From positions 1 through 64,000 of the forward strand of contig JANUWF010002121.1 of NCBI GenBank assembly GCA_026120185.1: DNA of 64,000 nt, read 5' to 3'. Origin of the DNA: Voacanga thouarsii (Eukaryota; Streptophyta; Magnoliopsida; Gentianales; Apocynaceae). Of the stretch, positions 1 to 9,718 are shown in pieces (position 1 is the first letter of the stretch; every line of letters starts with the position of its first letter). The notes under the pieces were generated by a model that saw nothing but the letters and a program-made list of their open reading frames with translations, made no database searches and was not told where the DNA came from. Both the position numbers and the translations under genes were made by a program.

Positions 1-189
1 GATATCCTGGAGAAAGAGGCACAACTGCAAAAGGGGAAGATCTGCGTGAGCAACGTGACCCTGAAACCCGATCTGGACCAGGAAATTGTTTCAGTTCAAC
101 AGGAAAGTACAGAATTTCAAACTTTCAGGGAGAAAGAGATCGCGAGAGGAGGAGGCGATTTCCGAACCGATGAGAAAGGGGTATTATAA
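1..189 (+). pseudogene. Ty3/gypsy pol fragment: RNase H-integrase linker, unit 0
   Basis: Frame 1 is open from the window edge to a TAA at 187-189. It aligns base for base with the linker after RNase H in unit 1 (8169-8357) and unit 2. The same TAA occurs in all three units just before the integrase zinc-binding domain. The rest of this unit's gag, protease, RT and RNase H lies left of the window. Confidence 0.85.
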
Positions 190-1518
190 TTTCACGACCA
201 TATTTGTGTACCGGACATCCAAGACTTAAGGAAGAGGATACTAGACGAAGCGTACAAGAGCAAATACACCATACACCCTCGGGAGGTAAAGATGTACCTA
301 GACCTGAAGAGGAAATATTGGTGGGCTGGAATGAAGAGGGATGTAGTTCAGCATGTGTCAACCTGCCTGACATGCCAGAAGGTTAAGATGGAGTATAAGA
401 AGTCTGCAGGTTTACTGCAACCGTTACCGATTCCCGAATGGAAATGGGAAGAGGTGACCATGGACTTTGTAACTGGCCTTCCGATGACCAAGTCACACAA
501 AGATACGATCTGGGTGGTAGTGGACCGATTGACTAAGACAGCACATTTCATACCGGTAAACGTAAGTGACTCGATGGAAAAGTTGGCTCAGACATATACC
601 CGAGAAATTGTAAGGTTGCATGGTGTACCGTCGAGCATCGTGTCGGATAGGGACCCTAGATTCACTTCAAGGTTCTGGGGTAAGTTCCAGGAGTCCTTGA
701 GCACGACCCTGAAATTTAGTACCTCTGCTCATCCACAGACTGATGGTCAATTCGAAAGAGTCATTTAGATACTGGAAGACATGCTCCGAGCATGTATCTT
801 GGACTTTGGAGACAAGTGGATTGAGTTTTTACCACATGCAGAGTTAGCGTATAACAACAGCTATCAAGCGTCGATCGGAATGGCGCCGTACGAAGCACTG
901 TATGGGCGAAAATGCCAGGTACCGATATATTGGGGATGGACAGAAGAAGGGAACATTAAAAAGACTGGTGAAGTATGCATTCAAGAGATGACTGAAAAAA
1001 TTAAGTTAATTCGGGAAAGGCTAAGGGCAGCACAAAGCACACAGAAAAGTTATGCAGACTCTAGACGGAGGGAATTGGAGTTCCAGGTAGGTGACCGTGC
1101 ATTCTTGAAGTTGACTCCTAGTAGAGGAATCCTGAAACATCCGAGGGGAGGGATGTTGAGTCCTAGGTACTTGGGACCATTCCCGATATTGGAGAAAATT
1201 AGACCGGTTGCCTACCGATTGGATCTACCTGATGGCCTAACCGAGATGCATGACGTATTCCAAGTCTCTCAGTTGAAAAGTTATAATCCCGATCTGAGTC
1301 ATGTACTCAATGAGGAACCGTTGGAGTTGCAACCCAATCTGAGTTATGCGGAGAGACCCGTCAAGATCTTGGAGCGGAGTATTAAGATGCTCCGAAACAA
1401 GCAGATACCCATGGTGAAGATACTTTGGGATCATCATGGAGCACAGGATGCAACGTGGGAAATGGAGGAATGGTTAAGACGAAAGCATCCGAGGATACTC
1501 GAAGGGTATGAAACTTGA
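190..1518 (+). pseudogene. Ty3/gypsy integrase with chromodomain-like tail, unit 0
   Basis: Integrase inserts the element's cDNA into the nuclear genome. The frame after the shared TAA begins with an H-H-C-C zinc-binding region (CLTC near 361-375). The catalytic core follows: the first Asp in MDFVTGLP, the second in VSDRDPRF, and the Glu in the FERVI segment near 755. The C-terminal part has the PRYLGPFPIL and VFQVSQLK motifs, then a chromodomain-like segment with VKILWDHHG and ATWE. One in-frame TAG at 766-768 replaces a Gln codon kept in units 1 and 2, just after the catalytic Glu, so the protein would be cut. The natural TGA at 1516-1518 lies 21 bp before the polypurine tract. Confidence 0.88.
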
Positions 1519-1539
1519 ATTTTGGGACGAAATTCTCTT

Positions 1540-1552
1540 AAGGGGGAGGGGA
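1540..1552 (+). other. Polypurine tract before LTR1
   Basis: AAGGGGGAGGGGA directly abuts the LTR start TGTAATACC. It is identical in the three units (1540, 9706, 18076). In LTR retrotransposons this RNase H-resistant tract primes plus-strand DNA synthesis, and its position fixes the left LTR boundary. Confidence 0.9.
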
Positions 1553-1804
1553 TGTAATACCCCGCCCAAAGCCACCTTTGACTATGGGAAAAAGTCATGC
1601 ATTGCATAGCATCTTGCATTTTGTGTTGTAGCTAGAATAATTTTATTTGCATGGATGCATGTGAATTTTTCCGCTACTTTTGCATTTCAATTAATTGATG
1701 TGAAATAGTTGTGTTGTTAAAGACTTGTTTAAGGGAGGTTTGGTCAAAGATTTTGAAGGAGAGTATTAGGGTGGTAAGAATTTCTTGCAGAAAAATTAGC
1801 ATTG

Positions 1805-1866
1805 GAGTTGTTTTGGAAAAGCGGGGAGGCTGGTGATTTCCTTTGGTGACCCGAGTTCGAATCCTA
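1805..1866 (+). other. tRNA-like (Pol III A/B box) module in LTR1
   Basis: GAGTTGTTTTGGAAAAGCGG resembles the start of the module at 4873 and 48371. About 40 bp on is AGTTCGAATCC (1854-1864), a very good Pol III B box. The A-box counterpart TGGAAAAGCGG is weaker than LTR2's TGGAATAGCGG. The module starts 252 bp inside the LTR, almost the same place as in the solo LTR (247 bp). It looks like the head of a tRNA-derived SINE or a captured tRNA fragment. Transcription by Pol III is not shown. Confidence 0.6.
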
Positions 1867-2384
1867 CCTTTTGTAAAGTTTGTATCTCTTCTTGAAATTA
1901 TTTTCTTTAGACCATTTCTTATGTTGGCCGTAAAAGAATCTAGCTATCCTAGAGAAATTTTAGTATTTTTACTCCAACGAAATAAGTCTCCATATTTATT
2001 TCTTAAATCTAAGAACTTTGATGTGAATAAAGTTCACCTTTAATTTTCAGCTTGTGTTCCTTAGGATCTTCGAAAAAACCCTAGCTAGTAATTAAAATAT
2101 TAGATTGATTTTAGTTAGATAGATGTTGCCATGGATAGGTGGAATTAATGAATCCTTTTCCTAGTAGGAAATCTTGTTGATTTTAATCCTAGAATGTTAG
2201 CTAAAAATCTGGAAAAAAATTCCAGCAAGTGCCGCCACTTCTTGGAGGACTTGTAGCTTAATCCAAACTCTTCTAGGACTAGAGGAAATCCTATCCAAAT
2301 CCTTGATAAAACCCTATTTTATTTCAATCCAAATTCAACTAGGATTTCTTCCTTTTCCTATCTGAATTTCGGCAGCTTGTTATC

Positions 2385-2392
2385 TATATAAG
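2385..2392 (+). promoter_or_regulatory. TATA box of LTR1
   Basis: TATATAAG lies about 830 bp into the LTR, in a conserved stretch ending CTGTCCGAAATTCC. The same site reads TACATAAG in LTR2 and LTR3, so only LTR1 keeps the canonical box. As the RNA start would lie about 30 bp downstream, U3 would be about 860 bp. This is inferred from motif alone. Confidence 0.55.
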
Positions 2393-4767
2393 CTGTCCGA
2401 AATTCCAGCCAACTTTAGTTACAATCCAACTCTGAAAATCCTAGCTCAAAACACCTAGAACACTCCTTAATAATTCAACTACCCTAGCTGCACAAAACCA
2501 GAATTTCTATCACCAAAAATTTCTGAGTTTCGGCAGCTTGGAAACCAGAAAAATTCGGTCAGCTTGCACAAAAATTTTCGTCCGGCTGTGCACTCCTAAA
2601 CACACGAAATTTTGCACTCCAAAACCTACCAAAACTCCTTGTTGATTAAGACAATATTAGTGCCCAAAACCCTCACCTTTTCCCTGGAAATTTCGACAGA
2701 ATTACAGCTTGAACAATCAAGATTTTATTCTCCTCTTGTTCAGCGATTTTCACAGCACTTGCACAGGATTTTCAGTCAACAAAATTCACTCAAACTCTTC
2801 CTTATTTGGCCCAAAATTCTGAACACATACAGCCCCTCCTTTGAGCAGTGTTTCGGCCAGCTTAGAGGAGCAAATTGCAGAATTTTTTCCTTTATAAAAC
2901 TCCCCTAAAATCGGCAGCAAGGAGGCGCGCGCAAGCTGAAAATTTCGCCTTTGCTGTCCAAGAAACCTAAAGCCATTAGGAGTCTATCTAAACATCACCA
3001 TCTAACCCTAAACCAATCTTCTCCAACTTTGAATCATAACCACTGTTTACCCTCTCCATTCTACACGAAAATTTCAGCAACTTCTCTCTGCAAATTTTCG
3101 AAAATACCAGAGTTGTTCCAAGTAAAAATCGAACACACCTTAAGGTAAGCACAAATCCTTTCAACCTCTTGATGCCGTTTTCTCTAATGATTCTTTTCTC
3201 TTTCTTCAACCCTTAAATCACGTCCTATAGAGGCTGATTTCCTCTTCCACCTTAATTTTCGGTCAAGTGAAGCAAAGGAGGTAGCTTCTCTCTTCTTCTC
3301 AAGCGAACTCAGGACGATCACCATAGTAGCATCGAGACCTCTTTACTCGGTAGTCGCAAGGTAAGGGAATACCCTCCCTTGATGTCGAAAGTAAAGTGTA
3401 ATGGTGTTTATTAGCGAGATAAACATGTGGTTGTAGTATTTGATCTTTGGGGATTGAATAGTTTACTTGGAATAATATAGGAGATTGCGAATTGTTATGA
3501 AAATAAATGGCACTAGAACATGTTTGAATTAATTGAGACCCTGATCATGATATTACATGGTTTAGATCAGGAGGATAATTGAGGAAAGCCAGCGGTGATT
3601 TTTATCGCATTTATTTGAGGCATATCAAGTAAGTCCTTGCATAAACTCTTTTATTAAATGTTGTGATGGTAAGCCATTTTATAAACTGTTTTGCTAAACG
3701 TTGTGATGGCAAGTCCATGTTGTGAAGCTTTGTAAAGCTATTGTTAAACTATGTTTGCTTGGGTTGTAAACGTGGATATTTATTCCTTAAACGGTTTTGT
3801 CAAACTAACGGTTTTACCAAGAAAACTATTCTATTCCTTAAATTTTGAGAAATCTCATTTAAAGAAAATCACGTTTTACAAAGCTAAGGTTTGAAAATAT
3901 TTTGAATCAGGAATTGACGGATATGTTCGTTGAGTACTCAATATGGGTAGGCTAACAATACTAGTCTTGGAGGGCTAGCGTAAGTCTTCTGGCAGGAGGC
4001 CACCACCAGAAGATGAACTCTACTTGAAAAGGCAACAGTGTTGGTTGGTCAGGCCAGCCCGAGCTAGCATTATGTTGAAAGGTATTATTTATATTCCCGG
4101 CATGGACACCCGGATGGTTTTGTTGCGTGTAGAGATGGAGGAGTATCTCACCCGGTGGGCTGTGCACTCACCTTGATCAGAGCGCCCAACGTGTGGTAAT
4201 CTGGTCCGGACAAGGTGCACAAAGTGTGGTGCCTTGGAAAATTTGCTCTCATGGAGCCCAACGTGTGGTGACATGACTTTTATCTGAATGGAGGATTTAT
4301 TTTGTACAAAGTGTGACAATGAGAAAAACCCATTCCTTGCGAAAAGAGATTATTTATGACTTGCCAAATTATTTTTACAAATGTTTTACACTTTGCATAC
4401 ACGAACTATTTAAAAACACCATGTGCACACACAGGACTTACTGAGATTTATTCTCACACCGTTTTACATCATGTTTTCAGGGGATAGACTCTGCTGAGTC
4501 AGCGGGGCATGTAATAGTTGAAGCTCTTGCTATTTTCTCTATCCGTTCTAGGAGACATTTATTGCTTATGCTTCTAGATAATATTTTATTTTATTCCTTT
4601 TTGGTCCACGTTGAGCCTGATATAATACGAATATTTCTTTATTTATGTAAGTTGATTCTTTTGGAAATTGCCTTTATATTTTATACCTCGTTCTAAAGAC
4701 CCCTTGTCCTACGGGATGGGGCGATATCCCCACCCTTTTAGGGTACGTAGTCGTGGGGTGTTACAAG

Positions 4768-4780
4768 TGGTATCAGAGCC
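4768..4780 (+). other. Primer binding site, unit 1 (initiator Met-tRNA)
   Basis: TGGTATCAGAGCC starts two bases after the LTR1 end. TGGTATCAGAGC is the standard plant retrotransposon site complementary to the 3' end of initiator Met-tRNA, where minus-strand DNA synthesis starts. Confidence 0.95.
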
Positions 4781-5348
4781 ATGGTTTAGGCAATTACTTG
4801 ACTTATGGGGTTCTATTTTCTTAAGTATTCTGACCTGCTAATTTTTATCTTTTGTTTATAGGATGGTTAATAGAGTTGTTGTGGTGTAGTAGTTAGAGCC
4901 TTAGAATTAGTTCTTGAGGTCTTCGGTTCAAATTCCATCATAGGGATACCCGATAGTTCCGTGGGGTGGCTGGTGGAACCGGCCTCTGATGACTCCGATA
5001 CTTCTGTTGAAACTAGGGAGAGTCGAACATATAAGACCAACAGCTTTTACTCTTTCTTTCTTTGGATTTTGCACACCTTTGTTTGTTTATCTTTTTCTTA
5101 AGGGAGCATGTGGCTCATAGAGCCTATTAATCATTTTAAATAAAAAGGGTATCGTATGAGATGACCCCTTCTGTTCTGCAAAGAATGGTTTATATGACAA
5201 GCATGAGTTTCGTTTATTACATGATTTATTTCTGCACGTTATCATCACATTCCCTTTTAGATGTGTATATTACTATCAACTGATCATGGACCTAAGCATA
5301 TTCTCTTTCCTCTTGATAACCATCTGACCCTGAGTGAATGTGATTAAG
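4781..5348 (+). other. Untranslated leader of gypsy unit 1
   Basis: This is the 568 bp between the primer site and the gag ATG. It holds the tRNA-like module at 4873-4945, with conserved sequence after it (GATAGTTCCGTGGGGTGGCT and on). It is collinear with 12915-13485 in unit 2. No open frame of note is present. Confidence 0.7.
4873..4945 (+). other. tRNA-like module in leader of unit 1
   Basis: It begins GAGTTGTTGTGGTGTAGTAG and has a B box GGTTCAAATTCC at 4925-4936. The A box, TGGTGTAGTGG in unit 2, has one change here. The spacing from A to B is about 43 bp, as in a tRNA or SINE head. I see no paired acceptor stem and no CCA-adjacent end, so it is not an intact tRNA gene. It closely resembles the module in the solo LTR at 48371. 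Confidence 0.6.
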
Positions 5349-6233
5349 ATGGCACCAAGACGCCGAACATTTGTGCATAGCAGAACGGTGCAGGAGAGTG
5401 CATCCTCCACCCCGAAATTTGAGCTGGTGCATCGTTCCACCCCCGATGTGGAAGAGCACCTGCTAGGAGAGCAGGAGATGGCTTCGGAGAGGTCACGGGA
5501 TTTGGCCATAGGTCAGGATTTCGACAAGACGGCCTCGATTCTACAGAACTTGACCGAAAAAGTGGACAAGGTGGCCAGGAAACCACCGCGGGGAGAAGAT
5601 GAGGCTTTGGAGCGTTTCCTGAAGTTCCAGCCTCCCACATTCCAAGGGGAGGTGGAACAGGATGAGAAACCCGAGCAATGTATTGAGCAGATGGAGGACA
5701 TTTTAGCTACTCTCCAGTACTCGGAAGAAAGGATGGTAATGTTTGCTGCTTTTGGGCTAAGGGGACTGTCTCGGGCTTGGTGGCAGCGAGTACGGGGTGA
5801 TTGGGACAAGGAGGAGCAGGAGTGGACTTGGGATGATTTTACGGAGGCTTTCCGGGCCAAGTACATTCCTCGATGGGTAGCTGAGAAGAGGGAGGATGAA
5901 TTTCAGACCCTCAGGCAGGGAGGCATGACTGTGGCCCAATATGCAGCCCGGTTCATGCAATTGTCCAAATACTGCAAGTGCTTGGTAGATACGGAGTAGA
6001 AGCGAACCCGGCAATTCTTGAAAAGGCTAAGGCCAGATTTGAGGAGGGCGTTGGCTCCATCCCCGCCAACATCGTACATTGTGGCTGTGGACGCAGCCTC
6101 TTGGACGGAGAACAAAGATCGGCACCGACCGGTGAACCGACCCTTCCAACCAGGTCGACCACCTATGAGGCCTTTAGGCAATAAGCGACCTGCGGGTTCT
6201 ATGCCGTGGGGAAATCGGGGTAAGCAGCCCTGA
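5349..6233 (+). pseudogene. Ty3/gypsy gag, unit 1
   Basis: Gag forms the virus-like particle in the cytoplasm. The start is the ATG at 5349 (MAPRRRT), shared with unit 2 at 13486; codons before it are not conserved. The retrotransposon-gag core is the region with AWWQRVRGDW, DFTEAFRAKYIP and YAARFMQLSKYC (about residues 140-215). A TAG at 5997-5999, Gln in unit 2, cuts it after about 216 residues, and the same frame resumes to a TGA at 6231-6233. That TGA is also present in unit 2. The zinc knuckles lie just after it, in the pol frame. Confidence 0.85.
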
Positions 6234-8357
6234 GTGCCTGTAACTGGATCGATGCAAGGCAGCCTGAACTGCCTACTGTGTGGGAAGCGAGGCCACACCG
6301 AGGGAAATTGTTGGTGTAGCAGGGGTGTGAGAAGGTGTTTCAACTGCAGAGACCCAGGACATCTGAGGAACGTCTGCCCCAAACCCTTAAGGACTGAGCA
6401 GACCACGCCGACCCAGCCAATGGGAGGCAACAGAGGTGCTGCTACTGGACCAGCCGGAGCGAGAGGCCTGAAGCCCCAGGTGAAGGCTAAAGTTTTTGCC
6501 CTAAGCCGAGAGGAGGTCGGAGCGGACGCCGCCGTAATCGAAGGTAACCTTTCTATCCAAAGTTGTCTTGTTAATGTTCTGATAGATCCAGGATCTACAA
6601 ACTCTTATGTAAGTAAAGTATGTGCTTCACGTCTGGGCTGGGAAGGAAATGAGCTGCCTTATACCGTAGTAGTTAGTTCCCCCTTGGGAAAGGTGGTGGA
6701 AGCAGGCAAGAAAATGGGAAGTTGTGGAGTTGATGTTGGGAAGGAGATTCTGGAGGCCGACCTTATAATCCTGGCCATGGACGGTTATGACTTGATCTTG
6801 GGTATGGACTGGTTGTCGAAGAACGGAGCTCGTGTGGACTGCAAGACTAAGACGGTGCAGTTTGTGAGACCTGGACGAGATGTAATTGAATTCAATGGCA
6901 AGCGAACGAAAGAACTAAAATTTCTTATTGCTGGAGCTAAAGCCCGGAAGTTGCTCAAGAAAGGATGTGCGGGATACTTGGCGTATCTCCTAAACAAACC
7001 AAAGGACCAGTGTACCTTGGAAAGTACGGAGGTGGTGAAGGACTTTTCGGATGTGTTCCCAACGGAGCTCACTTCCCTACCCCCTGAACGGGAAGTTGAT
7101 TTCACCGTGGATCTGATTCCCAGAGCAAAACCGGTATCCAGAACTCCCTACCAGATGGCACCGACAGAGTTGAAGGAGTTAAAGGAGCAATTGGAAGAAC
7201 TGCTAAGGCAAGGCTACATTCGGCCGAGTACGTCACCGTGGGGAGCCCCGGTATTGTTTGTCAAGAAGAAAGATGGTACCTTGAGGCTATGTATCATTTA
7301 TCGGGGACTGACCAATCTAACGATCAAGAATAAATACCCTCTACCCTTGATCGATGAATTGTTTGATCAACTGCAGGGCGCTGCTTGCTTTTCGAAATTG
7401 GACCTACGGCAAGGATACTATCAGGTGAGGATTAAAGAAGAAGACATTCCTAAGACTGCATTCAACACGCAGTATGGCCATTACGAATTTGTAGTAATGC
7501 CGTTCGGTGTAACCAACGCACCGACAGTATTCATGGATTTGATGCATCGCATTTTCCAACCCTACTTGGACAAGTTCGTGGTTATATTCATTGATGACAT
7601 TCTGACCTATCGGCATTTCATTAAAAACTTCTCCACTTTAGCTTCACCGATGACACGACTGTTGAAGAAGGATGTCATTTTTGCTTGGAGTGAGAAGTGC
7701 GAGAAGAGCTTCCAAGAACTTAAGAGGATGTTGATTTCAGCACCCGGGCTGAGTCTGCCCGAGGCTGATAAGCCCTATGCACTCTATACAGATGCATCCA
7801 AGGAAGGACTAGGAGTTGTGCTGATGCAGGAAGGGAAAGTCATAGCTTATGCATCTAAGAAGCTAAAGCCGCACGAAGTTAATTATCCCACGCATGACCT
7901 AGAGATAGCAGTTCTAGTGTTCGCCAAGAAGAAATGGCGACATTACTTGTATGGTGCGCAATACGAGGTTTTTACGGACCATAGGAGTTTGAAATATATC
8001 TTTACACAAAAGGACTTGAATCTCCGGCAGCGTAGCTGGATGGAGTTCCTGGAAGAATATAAGTGCCCCATTAACTATCACCCGGGTAAAGCAAATGTGG
8101 TAGCAGACGCTCTAAGTCGGAAGGTGAAAATGGCACACGTGAGAATACAGGATGTGTTGGCAGTCCAGGATATCCTGGAGAAAGAGGCGCAACTGCAAAA
8201 GGGGAAGATCTGCGTGAGCAACCCGACCCTGAAACCCTATCTGGACCAGGAAATTGTAACAGGTCAACAGGACAGTACAGAATTTCAAACTTTCAGGGAG
8301 AAAGAGATCGCGAGAGGAGGAGGCGATTTCCGAACCGATGAGAAAGGGGTATTATAA
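6234..8357 (+). pseudogene. Ty3/gypsy pol with in-frame RT deletion, unit 1: zinc knuckles, protease, RT, RNase H
   Basis: This is an open frame of 707 codons directly after the gag TGA and in the same frame. Two CCHC knuckles lie at residues 13-26 and 35-48. The protease motif is LIDPGST (Asp118). RT has FSKLDLRQ (Asp390) and FIDDIL (Asp454-455). RNase H has YTDAS (Asp520), HDLE (Glu557) and TDHRSL. Against unit 2, 243 bp (81 codons) are missing at about 7607, just after FIDD, so the RT thumb and connection region is gone although the frame survives. CIDYRG also reads CIIYRG here (7296). It ends at the TAA common to all units. It is probably inactive as a polymerase. Confidence 0.88.
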
Positions 8358-9684
8358 TTTCACGACCATATTTGTGTACCGGACATCCAAGACTTAAGGA
8401 AGAGGATACTGGACGAAGCACACAAGAGCAAATTCACCATACACCCTGCAGAGGTAAAGATGTACCAAGACCTGAAGAGGAAATATTGGTGGGCTGGAAT
8501 GAAGAAGGATGTAGTTCAGCATCTGTCAACTTGCCTGACATGCCAGAAGGTTAAGATGGAGCTTAAGAAGTCTTCAGGTTTACTGCAACCGTTACCGATT
8601 CCCGAATGGAAATGGGAAGAGGTGACAATGGACTTTGTTACTAGCCTTCCGATGACCAAGTCACACAAAGATACGATCTGGGTGGTAGTCGACCGATTGA
8701 CCAAGACAGCGCATTTCATACCGGTAACCATAAGGGACTCGATGGAAAAGTTGGCTCAGACATATACCCGAGAAATTGTAAGGTTGCATGTTGTACTATC
8801 GAGCATCGTGTCGGATAGGGACCCTAGATTCACTTCAAGGTTCTGGGGTAAGTTCCAGGAGTCCTTGGGCACGACCCTGAAATTCAGTACCTCTGCTCAT
8901 TAGCAGACCGATGGTCAATTCGAAAGAGTCATTCAGATACTGGAAGACATGCTCCGAGCATGTATCTTGGACTTTGGAGATAAGTGGATTGAGTTTTTAC
9001 CGCATGCAGAGTTAGAATAACAACAGCTATCAGGTGTCGATCGGAATGGCGCCATACGATGCACTATATGGGCGAAAATGCCAGGTACCGATATATTGGG
9101 GATGGACAGAAGAAGGGAACATTAAAAAGACTGGTGAAGTATGCATTCAGGAGATGACTGAAAAAATTAAGTTAATTCGGGAAAGGCTAAGGGCAGCACA
9201 AAGCAGACAGAAAAGTTATGCAGACTCTAGACGGAGGGAATTGGAGTTCCAGGTAGGTGACTGTGCATTCTTGAAGTTGATTCCTAGTAGAGGAATCCTG
9301 AAACATCCGAGGGGAGGGAAGTTGAGTCCTAGGTACTTGGGACCATTGCCGATATTGGAGAAAATTGGACCGGTTGCCTACCGATTGGATCTACCTCATG
9401 GCCAAACCGGGATGCATGACGTATTCCATGTCTCTCAGTTGAAAAGGTATAATCCCGATCCAAGTCATGTACTCAATGAGGAACCGTTGGAGTTGCAACC
9501 CAATCTGAGTTATGCGGAGAGACCCGTCAAGATCTTGGAGAGGAGTATTAAGATGCTCCAAAACAAGTAAATACCCATGGTGAAGATACTTTGGGATCAT
9601 CATGGAGCACCGGATGCAACGTGGGAAACGGAGGAATGTTTAAGACGAAAGTATCCGAGTATACTCGAAGGGTATGAAACCTGA
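8358..9684 (+). pseudogene. Ty3/gypsy integrase, unit 1
   Basis: This is the same domain as at 190-1518: zinc-binding region near 8515-8545, D-D-E core, C-terminal domain and chromodomain-like tail. Breaks against units 0 and 2: TAG at 8901-8903 in the HPQTDG segment; a 2-bp loss near 9017 that shifts the frame; and TAA at 9568-9570, where Gln stands in the other units. The natural TGA is at 9682-9684. Long open stretches remain at 8358-8903 and 9034-9570. Confidence 0.85.
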
Positions 9685-9705
9685 ATTTTGGGACAAAATT
9701 CTCTT

Positions 9706-9718
9706 AAGGGGGAGGGGA
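9706..9718 (+). other. Polypurine tract before LTR2
   Basis: AAGGGGGAGGGGA abuts the LTR2 start, identical to the tracts before LTR1 and LTR3. Confidence 0.9.

Larger units (their letters stand above)
1553..4765 (+). repeat. Gypsy LTR1 (3213 bp, shared between unit 0 and unit 1)
   Basis: It begins TGTAATACCCC and ends GGGGTGTTACA, near-perfect inverted ends, with a polypurine tract before it and a primer site after it. It is collinear with LTR2 and LTR3 except for small indels. It has a tRNA-like module at 1805-1866, a TATA box at 2385, many TTCGGC(C)AGCTTG motifs and two AAG/GTAAG donor-like sites at 3142-3150 and 3358-3366. The small open frames inside, including a 65-codon one at 2951-3148 kept at the same length in all three LTRs, look like chance frames in a recent repeat. 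Confidence 0.93.

Noticed and set aside
2951..3148. 65-codon frame at the same place in all three gypsy LTRs (also 11117 and 19461)
   Set aside because: Conservation is explained by recent LTR identity. No start context, domain or match supports a protein; noted in LTR1 only.
4873..4945. Intact tRNA gene
   Set aside because: A and B boxes are present, but I cannot pair an acceptor stem or find a proper anticodon arm. Kept as a tRNA-like module.
6018..6184. Overlapping plus-strand frames around 5978-6233 as separate genes
   Set aside because: One is the end of gag after its TAG; the other is out of frame with gag.
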